Shown here piece after piece: positions 1 through 7,800 of a DNA stretch of 20,140 nucleotides (the stretch's first letter is position 1; every line of letters begins with the position of its first letter). The DNA is from a virus. The stretch covers positions 1 through 20,140 of IMG/VR virus record IMGVR_UViG_3300025168_000905. One strand, written 5' to 3'. A program made the position numbers and the translations under genes. The notes beneath the pieces are model-generated. The model had not been told where the DNA came from. It ran no database searches and saw nothing but the letters and a program-made list of their open reading frames with translations.

Positions 1-142
1 CAGTCTGGTCTGTTTGACCTATTGATATTTTAGGTGCAAATAAAGATGTTAGTACCCTTCTAGGTGGCCCTTTGATTGGAAACCTTTGCCCATTAAGCAA
101 AATTTCATTTTTATCTACTACGCTTCCTACTGATGAAACCAT
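1..142 (-). CDS. Virion-type protein, N-terminal part only (runs off left edge)
   Basis: An open frame starts with ATG at 142-140 and runs without a stop to the window edge, giving about 47 residues beginning MVSSVGSVVDKNEILLNGQR. The ATG shares one base with the TAA of the 423-aa gene upstream (TAATG junction), the same arrangement as at 1774-1778. This supports the start by translational coupling; there is no strong Shine-Dalgarno. The visible residues (a short beta-type stretch, then KGPPRRVLTSLFAPKISIG) do not identify a family. Its place after the neck-like gene suggests a tail or tail-associated virion protein, which is inference from position only. Confidence 0.7.
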   Translation of the reverse strand, partial: MVSSVGSVVDKNEILLNGQRFPIKGPPRRVLTSLFAPKISIGQTDQT

Positions 143-1413
143 TATACAGTTGGAACTCCTTGTGGAGTAGATAACCCTCTAAGTATTCCTTCAGCTAAAG
201 CTCTATATTGCCCTGCTGCTGACCTACTATCATCTGGATCAGTTACTCTACCACCACTAATTGACATAAGTAATCTATATGATGCTAAATAAGTTATTAA
301 TGTAGGATTAATTTCTATAGCAGTTGTGTCATTACTTAAAGTTGCAGGTTTATCAAAACCAACTATTTTAATTTTTTTATTAAATATTTTACCTCTGCCT
401 TGATTAGATACATATAATGTTCTATCTTCTCTATTTACTTTCCAATAATAATTATCAAGTGTTTCATAATGCTCTGTTTCTGTTCTGTAAGCTTTTATAT
501 TGTTTATCCATAGTTCGGCACTATCTAACTCTGAAGCATGGTTAGAAACGAATTTTAAGCCACCTATAGATGTATCTAACTCTGGATTCGCTAATGTAAG
601 TTGTACTCTAGTCCAGGTTCTTGCTGTTAAAGCAGGTATAGATAGTGTTTCTCTTTTAGTTCCTAATATATTTGTTTCGTATAATTCTAACTCTAAACTA
701 CCAGCAGTTAATGCAACAGAACTTTTAATCCAAAATTCTAATTTATCCATGTCAGATATGTCTGAAGCTGAAACAGAATCTGATGTAGCCAGTACTGTAC
801 CATCTGCAATACTAGAACTTGCATTTAAAAGATTTAAAGAATTATTACCTTCTCTGTATTGTGTTGAATCGGTAGATACTGTTGTGTAAGTGCCTGCTGT
901 CCATTTGCTTGAACCAGCATCATTAAGCTCATCATCATCAACAGAATGTCTATATTGTATTTTAGAAATCATTGAAATATTAGATGGTATTGTATATGTC
1001 TGTTGGTTTAAATCTCCATATAAAGAAGTATCTTCATCTGGAACCAGGACTCTATCTGACAGTTCTACAATACAATCATTAATTACTCTGTTTACTTTTG
1101 CAGGATTAAATTCTGAATCCCATAGTTCATAAGTATCTGAACTGCTTGGAGTAAAACTTAATGCAGATTGTAACGTAAGTGTTGAAGAACTAGAGGTGTT
1201 GTCAGTTACTCTACGAATTTCTGCTGTGTTATCAGTAGCATCTGTAACTAATACCCATTTACCTATGTGATCGTCATCTCCACCAAATAATGTTGTAGTG
1301 TCTACTATAGTTGTTGTACTGCCACTTGTGGGTGTACTTATGTGTACAGCTCCAAGATGATCTCCTATAGCTTGTCTAATTCCTGCTCTAGTTTCTGATT
1401 GTATTATTGCCAT
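142..1413 (-). CDS. Putative head-tail adaptor/neck protein with inserted carbohydrate-binding-like domain
   Basis: This 423-aa protein appears to have three parts. The N-terminal part (about 1-100) is Thr/Ser/Asp-rich and beta-type. Residues about 100-155 and 312-423 look like an adaptor scaffold, with helices around NPAKVNRVINDCIVELSD and a helical C-terminus around TLITYLASYRLLMSISGG. Residues about 157-312 resemble a beta-sandwich of the carbohydrate-binding/concanavalin type: WTAGTYT, then EGNNSLNLL, LEFWIKSSVALTAGSLELEL, TWTRVQLTL and SAELWINNIKAYR. No catalytic motif is seen. The gene starts 3 nt after the 119-aa gene with little Shine-Dalgarno and ends in a TAATG overlap with the next gene. 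The neck role is inferred from position and the helical ends; the sandwich is a pattern judgement. It could instead be a head fibre or tail protein. Confidence 0.6.
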   Translation of the reverse strand: MAIIQSETRAGIRQAIGDHLGAVHISTPTSGSTTTIVDTTTLFGGDDDHIGKWVLVTDATDNTAEIRRVTDNTSSSSTLTLQSALSFTPSSSDTYELWDSEFNPAKVNRVINDCIVELSDRVLVPDEDTSLYGDLNQQTYTIPSNISMISKIQYRHSVDDDELNDAGSSKWTAGTYTTVSTDSTQYREGNNSLNLLNASSSIADGTVLATSDSVSASDISDMDKLEFWIKSSVALTAGSLELELYETNILGTKRETLSIPALTARTWTRVQLTLANPELDTSIGGLKFVSNHASELDSAELWINNIKAYRTETEHYETLDNYYWKVNREDRTLYVSNQGRGKIFNKKIKIVGFDKPATLSNDTTAIEINPTLITYLASYRLLMSISGGRVTDPDDSRSAAGQYRALAEGILRGLSTPQGVPTV

Positions 1414-1416
1414 TTT

Positions 1417-1776
1417 TTAAAAATATAATGTTTTGTTACCTAGTTTTTTCTCTCTCTCCCATTCAGCTCTATTTGATAGAGCTTGTTTTAATTCTTTAAC
1501 TCTATCAGAATAACCAGGTTTATTTCTAATTTTATCGAGTTCTTTTTCTTTTTCTTGTTTGCTTTTGTAATTATCGTGAGCTATTTCATCTTGCCATTCA
1601 AGAATATCTTTTAATTGAATAGGATCAAGAGTGGGTGCATCTGGTATTTTCACAGGTTGGCGCCCACCCTCTGGTCCTACAATAAATACAGTTGGATCTT
1701 GCGTAGCATGACTATCTATATATTTTTTAGATATATGCGATTTTCCTGCCGACATTGGCAACCATATATTAGTCAT
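1417..1776 (-). CDS. Hypothetical late-operon protein, 119 aa
   Basis: I do not recognise the family. The protein has a mixed N-terminal half (around PTVFIVGPEGGRQPVKIPDA) and a highly charged, helical, probably coiled-coil C-terminal half (about residues 55-110, rich in K, E, D, Q and R). Its ATG overlaps the TAA of the 250-aa gene by one base, so it is probably translated by coupling. Sitting between a decoration-like protein and a neck-like protein, it is likely a minor virion or head-completion protein, which is inference from context. The GPEGG stretch is not a P-loop: there is no following GK[ST]. Confidence 0.7.
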   Translation of the reverse strand: MTNIWLPMSAGKSHISKKYIDSHATQDPTVFIVGPEGGRQPVKIPDAPTLDPIQLKDILEWQDEIAHDNYKSKQEKEKELDKIRNKPGYSDRVKELKQALSNRAEWEREKKLGNKTLYF

Positions 1777-2528
1777 TAATCTATGTTCAAAAATGCTAAA
1801 CAGTAATCTGTTGTAACTGCCACTACGTTGTGAACAACACCAATTTCTTGTTCATTTTCATCACTACCATCTCTGTTTAATAACTGAACAGCACCTGCTG
1901 CAGTTGCTCCTGCAACTCTTAGAGGTTGCCCTGCTACAACTCCTCCATTAACAAGTACTGATGCAAGTCCTTTAGTTTGAACAAAACCATAAGCATTAGC
2001 AGCAATAAGTGTTGGTGGAACACCTAAAGTTCTGTTTGTAACAGTTGTTGGTGATACAACAATTCCAGAATATGGATTAACTGCCAAACCTGACAAAGTG
2101 TCACTATTAAGAGCAACTTTTACTTTATCATTTGGTGCAAGAGTAACTTCTAATGTTGCAGATGAATCTGCTGCTGGGTTACTTGCAATTCTGTAAATTT
2201 GTCCTTCACCTTCATCAGCAGTTGAATCGTTAGTGTAAATGTAACCATCTGCGTACTGATCTGCAGTAGCTGCAGTACCTTCTAGAGTAACTGTAATTGA
2301 ACTTGAATCTACTGCTGTAGCAGCAGTAACTAAATCCATGTTGTGGTGTTCTATCATAAGTGCTGATGAGGTAATTTTACCTGAAGAAAGTGCAGTACCT
2401 CCAGCTAAAGCATATTTAAACTCACGCCCATCTGGCAATTCTAGAACTGTTCCTAATGCTCTTTTTTTTGTGGTGCTTGTTGCTTTTTCAGCACCAAAAT
2501 CACCATATATTCTACTTGGAAAACTCAT
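1776..2528 (-). CDS. Putative capsid decoration/head protein, 250 aa
   Basis: The protein is rich in A, T, S and V and predicted to be all beta, with no signal peptide. The last 60 residues (GQPLRVAGATAAGAVQLLNR, then EQEIGVVHNVVAVTTDYCLA) resemble the small beta-barrel of phage capsid decoration proteins, where a 'value plus status' barrel ends in an I/V-G-x-x-x repeat. The middle (about 60-150) holds a second beta domain with repeated SSITVTL / SATLEVTL strands. It lies two genes after the major capsid protein, a usual place for a decoration or head-stabilising protein. A good Shine-Dalgarno (AAGGAGAAAAC) precedes the ATG. Its 100-bp leader holds hairpins and a direct repeat, so it may be separately regulated. 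The exact family is not certain. Confidence 0.6.
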   Translation of the reverse strand: MSFPSRIYGDFGAEKATSTTKKRALGTVLELPDGREFKYALAGGTALSSGKITSSALMIEHHNMDLVTAATAVDSSSITVTLEGTAATADQYADGYIYTNDSTADEGEGQIYRIASNPAADSSATLEVTLAPNDKVKVALNSDTLSGLAVNPYSGIVVSPTTVTNRTLGVPPTLIAANAYGFVQTKGLASVLVNGGVVAGQPLRVAGATAAGAVQLLNRDGSDENEQEIGVVHNVVAVTTDYCLAFLNID

Positions 2529-2628
2529 TGTTTTCTCCTTATTTTAAGTTAACAGGCTCTATGTCCTGTGACTCGCCGAAAATATTATCCTGGACTCGGC
2601 CAATCGTAACATCCAGTTAGATGCAACC
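2529..2628 (-). promoter_or_regulatory. Structured leader in front of the 250-aa gene
   Basis: This is the longest gap inside the dense late gene block from the scaffold gene to the left edge. It is more GC-rich than its surroundings. On the plus strand, TCCTGTGACTCGCC (2564-2577) is followed 24 bp on by TCCTGGACTCGGCC (2588-2601), an imperfect direct repeat. Short hairpins are possible: ACAGG/CCTGT (2552-2556 with 2565-2569) and GCCGA/TCGGC (about 2575-2600). There is no clear T-tract on the minus strand, so a terminator is unlikely. A promoter, an RNA-processing site or a translation-control leader is possible. Confidence 0.4.
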
Positions 2629-2949
2629 CTAAATTATTGGGTTACCATTTTTATCTAAGGTTGCATCTTTAATAAACGAAGGATTAATTTTAATTAATGG
2701 GTGATCTGAATTAACTTGTTCTTCAGGAGGTGATAATTTATAACCCCTTCTAAAGTATTTTTTTAAACTGTCTGCATCACCTGGTAGATTTGGAGCAGGT
2801 AACCATTGTTTAACATGCTTTCCTGTCTTTTTATCTACTACACCTACCTCTCGATAAAGTGTAACTCTTGGAACACCACCATAAGTTTCTATATCACCTA
2901 TAGCATATCCTTGTAATGTAACTTGTTGTCTTAATTCAGTATCTACCAT
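2629..2949 (-). CDS. Hypothetical protein after major capsid gene, 106 aa
   Basis: The family is not recognised. The sequence is soluble and mixed alpha/beta, with a Pro/Gly-rich middle (KQWLPAPNLPGDADSLKKYF) and an ending INPSFIKDATLDKNGNPII. The start ATG at 2949 has a good Shine-Dalgarno (AAAGGATAAATA) and lies 13 nt after the capsid gene stop. Sitting directly downstream of the major capsid protein, it may be a small head protein or a capsid-linked chaperone; this is positional inference. Confidence 0.75.
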   Translation of the reverse strand: MVDTELRQQVTLQGYAIGDIETYGGVPRVTLYREVGVVDKKTGKHVKQWLPAPNLPGDADSLKKYFRRGYKLSPPEEQVNSDHPLIKINPSFIKDATLDKNGNPII

Positions 2950-2962
2950 TATTTATCCTTTA

Positions 2963-3835
2963 TTATGCGCTAGTTGAGTGATTACCCATTTCATAAGTCA
3001 AACTTGCACCTTTAGAATCGTCAAGTTCAAACATTCCGTAATCCTCTGTCATTACCATTTCAGTAGCTCTAAGAGAAGCATCTCTTTGTCTTTCAACATT
3101 TCTTCCTGCTGAAGTAATGTATCCCATAGCTCCTGATGTAGCAATTACACCAACAGCTGCGTTATCTCCAACAGATTGTACAATGTTTCCATCTTCAAAG
3201 AAAGGCACTCCAGCAATTCTTACTCCTGTAAAGAAGTCTTTAACTGGTGGCTTGTTGAATACATCTGGCAACGGATATGTTGCTAATGGTGTTTGTAGGC
3301 TTTGTGTTAGTTTAAAGATTGCGTTAGGGTGGTGAACAATAAATGGATTCAATCCAAACTTATCTCCCTTTGCCCTTGCAATTACTGAAGTAGCGTTAGC
3401 TAAGCTAAAAGCTGCTCCATCAGCACCTAAAGATGTACTGAAACCTGCAAAAAGAGCTATAGCATCAGTATCTTTCTTTCTTGCCATAGCATCTCCTGCC
3501 TGTCTACCAACAACTCCCATTACGTCTTGATTGAATTGTCTTGATAGTTTGTCAGTTATTATGAATTTAAGTCCAACTTCAGATGTAGTAGCAGAAACAA
3601 TAGAAGCATTAATATCTTCTGAATCTGTCAAATCAACACCATCAGTTAAGTCAGCTGCTGTTACTTGTCCAGATTTAGGAATATCAAGCTGTTTCTCGCC
3701 TTTACCTAAAGTAAACTTTTCAATTAAACCAACAACTGGCATGTTGTGTTCTTCTGTGTATCTCATCTGTGCAATAATAGTATTCTGTATAGAACCTAAA
3801 TTCCCAGATGCAATACCTTGCGTGTTAGTTGCCAT
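2963..3835 (-). CDS. Major capsid protein (HK97-fold type)
   Basis: This 290-aa protein forms the head shell. The length and layout fit HK97-fold capsid proteins. An N-terminal arm (about 1-45) is followed by an E-loop/P-domain-like region (LIEKFTLGKGEKQLDIPKSG, then an acidic DLTDGVDLTDSEDIN stretch). An A-domain-like part carries NPFIVHHPNAIFKLTQ (about 163-178) and GVRIAGVPFFEDGNIV. The C-terminal part is SAGRNVERQRDASLRATEMV, then TEDYGMFELDD. There is no fused protease. It directly follows the scaffold gene, separated by 32 nt carrying a Shine-Dalgarno (AAAGGAAAA), which is the standard capsid-module order. The capsid role is well supported by context plus pattern; no structural search was possible. 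Confidence 0.85.
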   Translation of the reverse strand: MATNTQGIASGNLGSIQNTIIAQMRYTEEHNMPVVGLIEKFTLGKGEKQLDIPKSGQVTAADLTDGVDLTDSEDINASIVSATTSEVGLKFIITDKLSRQFNQDVMGVVGRQAGDAMARKKDTDAIALFAGFSTSLGADGAAFSLANATSVIARAKGDKFGLNPFIVHHPNAIFKLTQSLQTPLATYPLPDVFNKPPVKDFFTGVRIAGVPFFEDGNIVQSVGDNAAVGVIATSGAMGYITSAGRNVERQRDASLRATEMVMTEDYGMFELDDSKGASLTYEMGNHSTSA

Positions 3836-3867
3836 AATTTAATTTTCCTTTTTTTTCTATTTTTATG

Positions 3868-4734
3868 TTAAGCGTGCCAATTAGGATTAGTATTCCTCAT
3901 GGCCCTTTCATACATTTCCATAGTAATCTTAGGATCACCACTTGCAAATCTGTCAATTACATCATCATCATTGCTTGGTATGTTGTCAGGTGGCACGTCA
4001 CCAGAGGTGTTAAGTTGTGGAGTAGTTTCTTTAACAACTCTATTTTTTTGCGATATTGCAGAAGCATATTTTTCCATTTGGTCAGGCGTAGTAAATCCTT
4101 CAAGTTCAGTAGCAGAAACATTATACTTGTTAGCTATTTGATTAGTAACAGTTAATTTAGCTTGACGATCTAGTTCAGCTCTTTGTTGCTCTATTGACTG
4201 CCTTTCTTGATCCAATTTTAATTGGCCCATTGCAGTTTGAGCAGCAGCTTCACCTTCTTGCCTAGCTTGGGTTCTTGCTTGTTGGTCATCTACGCCTTGT
4301 TGCACTAACCATTGAGTTTTGTCCATAACGAATTTCTCTTTGGCTGACACTATCTGTTGTTCAGAGTATTGTTGCGTTGTTTGCGTAGTTGTTTCTTTAA
4401 GTTGATTTACTTGTTCCTGCAACTGGCTAATAACTTTGTCATTATCTGCTGCACGTTTATCGTAAGAACTTTGAATTTTCGATACTTCTTGATTTGTATA
4501 AGTACGATTATCTTCTTGTTGTTTAGAATTGTTGTCTGTAACCTCTGTAGGTTCTGCTCCCTGATTGCTTTGCTCAGACTCCCCTGAATCAACAGTTTCC
4601 TTTGCTCCTTCTGACAATCCCTGTTCCACTTCAACTGCAACCTGTTCCTCTGGTGTTTTGTCAATAAGAAGATTAGAATCCTGTTGTTGAGGCTCCTGTG
4701 CGACAGCATCTGAAGAAGTTCTTTCAGTTGTCAT
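3868..4734 (-). CDS. Scaffolding protein
   Basis: This 288-aa, very polar, Gln/Glu-rich protein lies just upstream of the major capsid gene. The first 75 residues are acidic and likely disordered (ending near TEVTDNNSKQQEDNR). Residues about 80-195 form a long probable coiled coil (VISQLQEQVNQLKE, then LKLDQERQSIEQQRAELDR). The C-terminus ends DDVIDRFASGDPKITMEMYE, then RNTNPNWHA, a short helix that may bind capsid subunits. Coiled coil, charge, lack of any enzyme motif and gene position all fit internal scaffolds of short-tailed and other dsDNA phages. A strong Shine-Dalgarno (CAGGAGAAAG) precedes the ATG. No serine-protease motif is evident, so it is a plain scaffold rather than a protease-scaffold fusion. 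Confidence 0.85.
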   Translation of the reverse strand: MTTERTSSDAVAQEPQQQDSNLLIDKTPEEQVAVEVEQGLSEGAKETVDSGESEQSNQGAEPTEVTDNNSKQQEDNRTYTNQEVSKIQSSYDKRAADNDKVISQLQEQVNQLKETTTQTTQQYSEQQIVSAKEKFVMDKTQWLVQQGVDDQQARTQARQEGEAAAQTAMGQLKLDQERQSIEQQRAELDRQAKLTVTNQIANKYNVSATELEGFTTPDQMEKYASAISQKNRVVKETTPQLNTSGDVPPDNIPSNDDDVIDRFASGDPKITMEMYERAMRNTNPNWHA

Positions 4735-4812
4735 CTTTCTCCTGTACTAAAATATTTACACGACAAATATGTCGTTTGTATAATCCTAAATCTAGTTAGA
4801 ACCATTTGTCAA
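4735..4812 (-). promoter_or_regulatory. Hairpin leader between giant protein and scaffold genes
   Basis: The 78-bp gap holds a perfect 6-bp stem, ACGACA/TGTCGT (4760-4765 with 4770-4775), with an AATA loop. On the minus strand it is preceded by TTATACAA, which could serve as a -10-like element. No T-tract follows the hairpin, so it does not look like an intrinsic terminator. A promoter or mRNA-processing/stabilising hairpin that raises scaffold and capsid expression is plausible, but this is inference. Confidence 0.4.
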
Positions 4813-7800
4813 TTATTCAACTGGATTCATTTCTGGTAATTCTGCAAAACTTCCACCAGTAAGTTGTGGTGATTGGAAAGTAGGCATTAGTTGTTCTATA
4901 AATTTGCCAGGTTTTTTTAATAAAGGTCCAGGATCTACTCTTAAATTAAATGTCCTGGAATCCCAGAAAAAACTAGCATTTGGATCTAAAGCTGTACCTG
5001 GACTACCTGCTTTTTCAAATCTTTCTCTGGCTTGTTCTGACTTTTGTCTACTAGCATACCAATACTTTAAAGGGTAAACTCCACTCCTTCCTGCCTGCAA
5101 CATTCTTTGCAAAACTTGTGGTTCGTAATACAAATCGTTAATATTTCTAGTTACATATTCTCTTTGTTCTTTTGACCAATTACCAACTATGCTCCCATCT
5201 TTTAGTTTTATTTGTTCTCCACGAAATAAAGCATCTTGTATGTTGTATTTTTCTTGGTCTGCTTTTTTAAGTTTTTTGTCATAATATAATTCACCTAAGT
5301 CGTACCATTCTTCAAGAGCAATAACATTTTCAGAAGTTTCTTCAAACGAATTTTCATCAGAAAATGGGTTTCCTTCATTTAAAGTAGCTCCATATTTTGC
5401 TGTATAATAAAAATCGTCTGCATCTTTAACATCTTGTGCAAACATTTTTATTGTATAAGTTTTTTTATCTTCTCCGTACCCTCTTTTTAAATAAAGTAAA
5501 TATTGACTGTGTTGATAGAGTCTTTCTTCTTGCAATATTTGTAAATCTGTTTGTGCTGGCTCTGACGAAATTCCTATTAATTTTCCAGCTGCCCTTGCAA
5601 GACCTTCTCTTTCTTTTCCTTTATAAGTTTGCTCTACAATATATTTAAAATCTCTTTTTTGATGTGGTTCTAATCTTAAATAATCAAATCCTCTGTTTTT
5701 TGCTTCTTGTATTAAAATGTCAGTATATGAATTATCAGATGACATTATGCCACCAAATTCTAACAATGCTTGTGCAGAATTTATTCCATAATCTTTTACT
5801 AATACTCCTAAATCTAATGCTTTTTTTTCTGACTTCCAATATTGTTTTGTAGCATTTACATTATCTGTTAATTCCTCTCCTAGATTTGCTAATGAAAAAG
5901 GTGCAAAGGCATCTACAGAGTACAAAAGCATATCTGCTAATTGTTGGCTTGCAGAATCTGTTTTATTTCTTATTGGTGTTCCGTTCCATTCTTCATTTGT
6001 TAGTAGATCCATACTTGTTTTAAATATTCCTGAACCAACGCTACTTAATGTATCTTCTCCAGTTTTTAAAGCTTTTCCAAGACTTTTTGTTTGTATTGCA
6101 TTAACAGTTCCTGATATAAAATTAAATACATGACCAGGCACATTAATTACTGCGCCCATTGGTGTATAATCTTTACCCCAAGGGGTTCTTATTGTCATAA
6201 AATTTCCATTTTTTCTTAACTTACCTGTTTGTGTATCTTTTACTATTGGACTGTAATCAGTTTCTCTGCCTTGCATTGCATTAATAGCAGTAACTAAAGT
6301 AGCTGTGTATAAAAAGAATTTTTGCATCCTTTTAGCTAGTATTCGAGCTTCTAAATCATTTGATAATCCTTTGCTAACGCCAAGCACACTACCAGTTGCA
6401 GTACCTTTTACTGCTTTTTGAAAAAACCTTAATCTTGTTAAATAATATCTTTGAGCAAATAAAAAAATACTTCCAACATCTACAACCCTTCTATACCGAC
6501 TACTGGTAGTAGTTGTTCCACTTAAAGTATTAGCTATACGAGCTATATCATTTATTCTTCCACTTTCAATTAAGCTTTTCATAGTATGCCCTCTAGCTAA
6601 CTCATCAGCTAATAAATCATCTGCTTCTGCTAACCTGTATGTATTTCCAAAAGTTGTAAAAGCGTCATCAAATGGTAATTTATCCATAAATGCTTTTACT
6701 CGACCTTTTGTTTCTGTTACATCTAATCCTCCACTTTGCAATCTAACTACGTCAGTATTTTGAACAAGTCCAACATTTATCCATTGATTAGATGTAAACC
6801 TTCCTGTTTTGGCTGCTTGTGCATTAAATTCTATGTATGCTTGCCCCATCGCATCTTTATTATTAGCTAACGCTTTAAGGTTGGCCTTTACTGCTACTGC
6901 CCAAGTTTTTGGATTTGTAACTAATCCTACTAACCCTTGTATTGCAATTCCAGAATTATCTACTGTAGATTTAAATCTTAGATACACAGCATTATATGCT
7001 CTTATTAAAGCAAGTCCTGTCTTTGAATCTCTTGGCTCTATATCTTTAATAAACTGATTAAAACTTTTTGCTGCAGATTTATCTAAATACATATCATTTA
7101 ATTCTGCATAATTTAAATCTTCTAATTTTTCATATCCTTCTATCTCAGGAGATACTGTTTTTTTTGCATTATCATATTCTTTTGTTGCTGTTATAAGTTT
7201 TTTTTCAACTATTTTAAGTTCATTTTCTATTTCTTTTCTAGTCATTCCAGAACTTTTTCCAGCTTTAATTACATATTGTTTTTTCTGTATAATTTCTAAT
7301 ATTTTATGTGCATCTTTTGGTTTTTCATTTAAAAGTCCATCAACAAGTTCTTGTGTTCTCACTTCTAAAACATTTTTTAAACTGGTAAGACGTGTAAATT
7401 CTTTAACAGCTTCTTTTTTTCTTTTAATTATTTCTGGAAATTGTTCTCCAAAAATATCGTCAAATGTTTTAAAACTTATATCTCCCTCAACATCTCTTAT
7501 ATTCTTAGCTGCTTTTTCTATAGCATTTATTACATTTTGCATCATTATTTGCCTAATATTTGTAGATAATGATTCTGCTAAACTTTGATATTGGTATCCG
7601 TTATCTATTGCTTCGCCCATAGAATCAAATATTGCTGATTTATTCCATGCTTTTGCTTTATTAAAATTTTTAGGAATTATAAATTGTTCTACATTTCCAT
7701 CTTCAAATGCACCACCTCTAGGCATCCAAAATCCATTATCTTTATTTATATCTTTTCTAACTGTTGTAAGGTTTTCGGCATATTTATATTTTTTATATAT

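Noticed and set aside
500-1132. Two plus-strand open frames opposite the 423-aa gene
   Set aside because: They are antisense shadows of a gene with clear coding character and lack Shine-Dalgarno sites or a family.
4407-4709. 100-codon frame inside the scaffold gene on the same strand
   Set aside because: Out-of-frame shadow; biased residues, no initiation site, and the scaffold frame explains the region.
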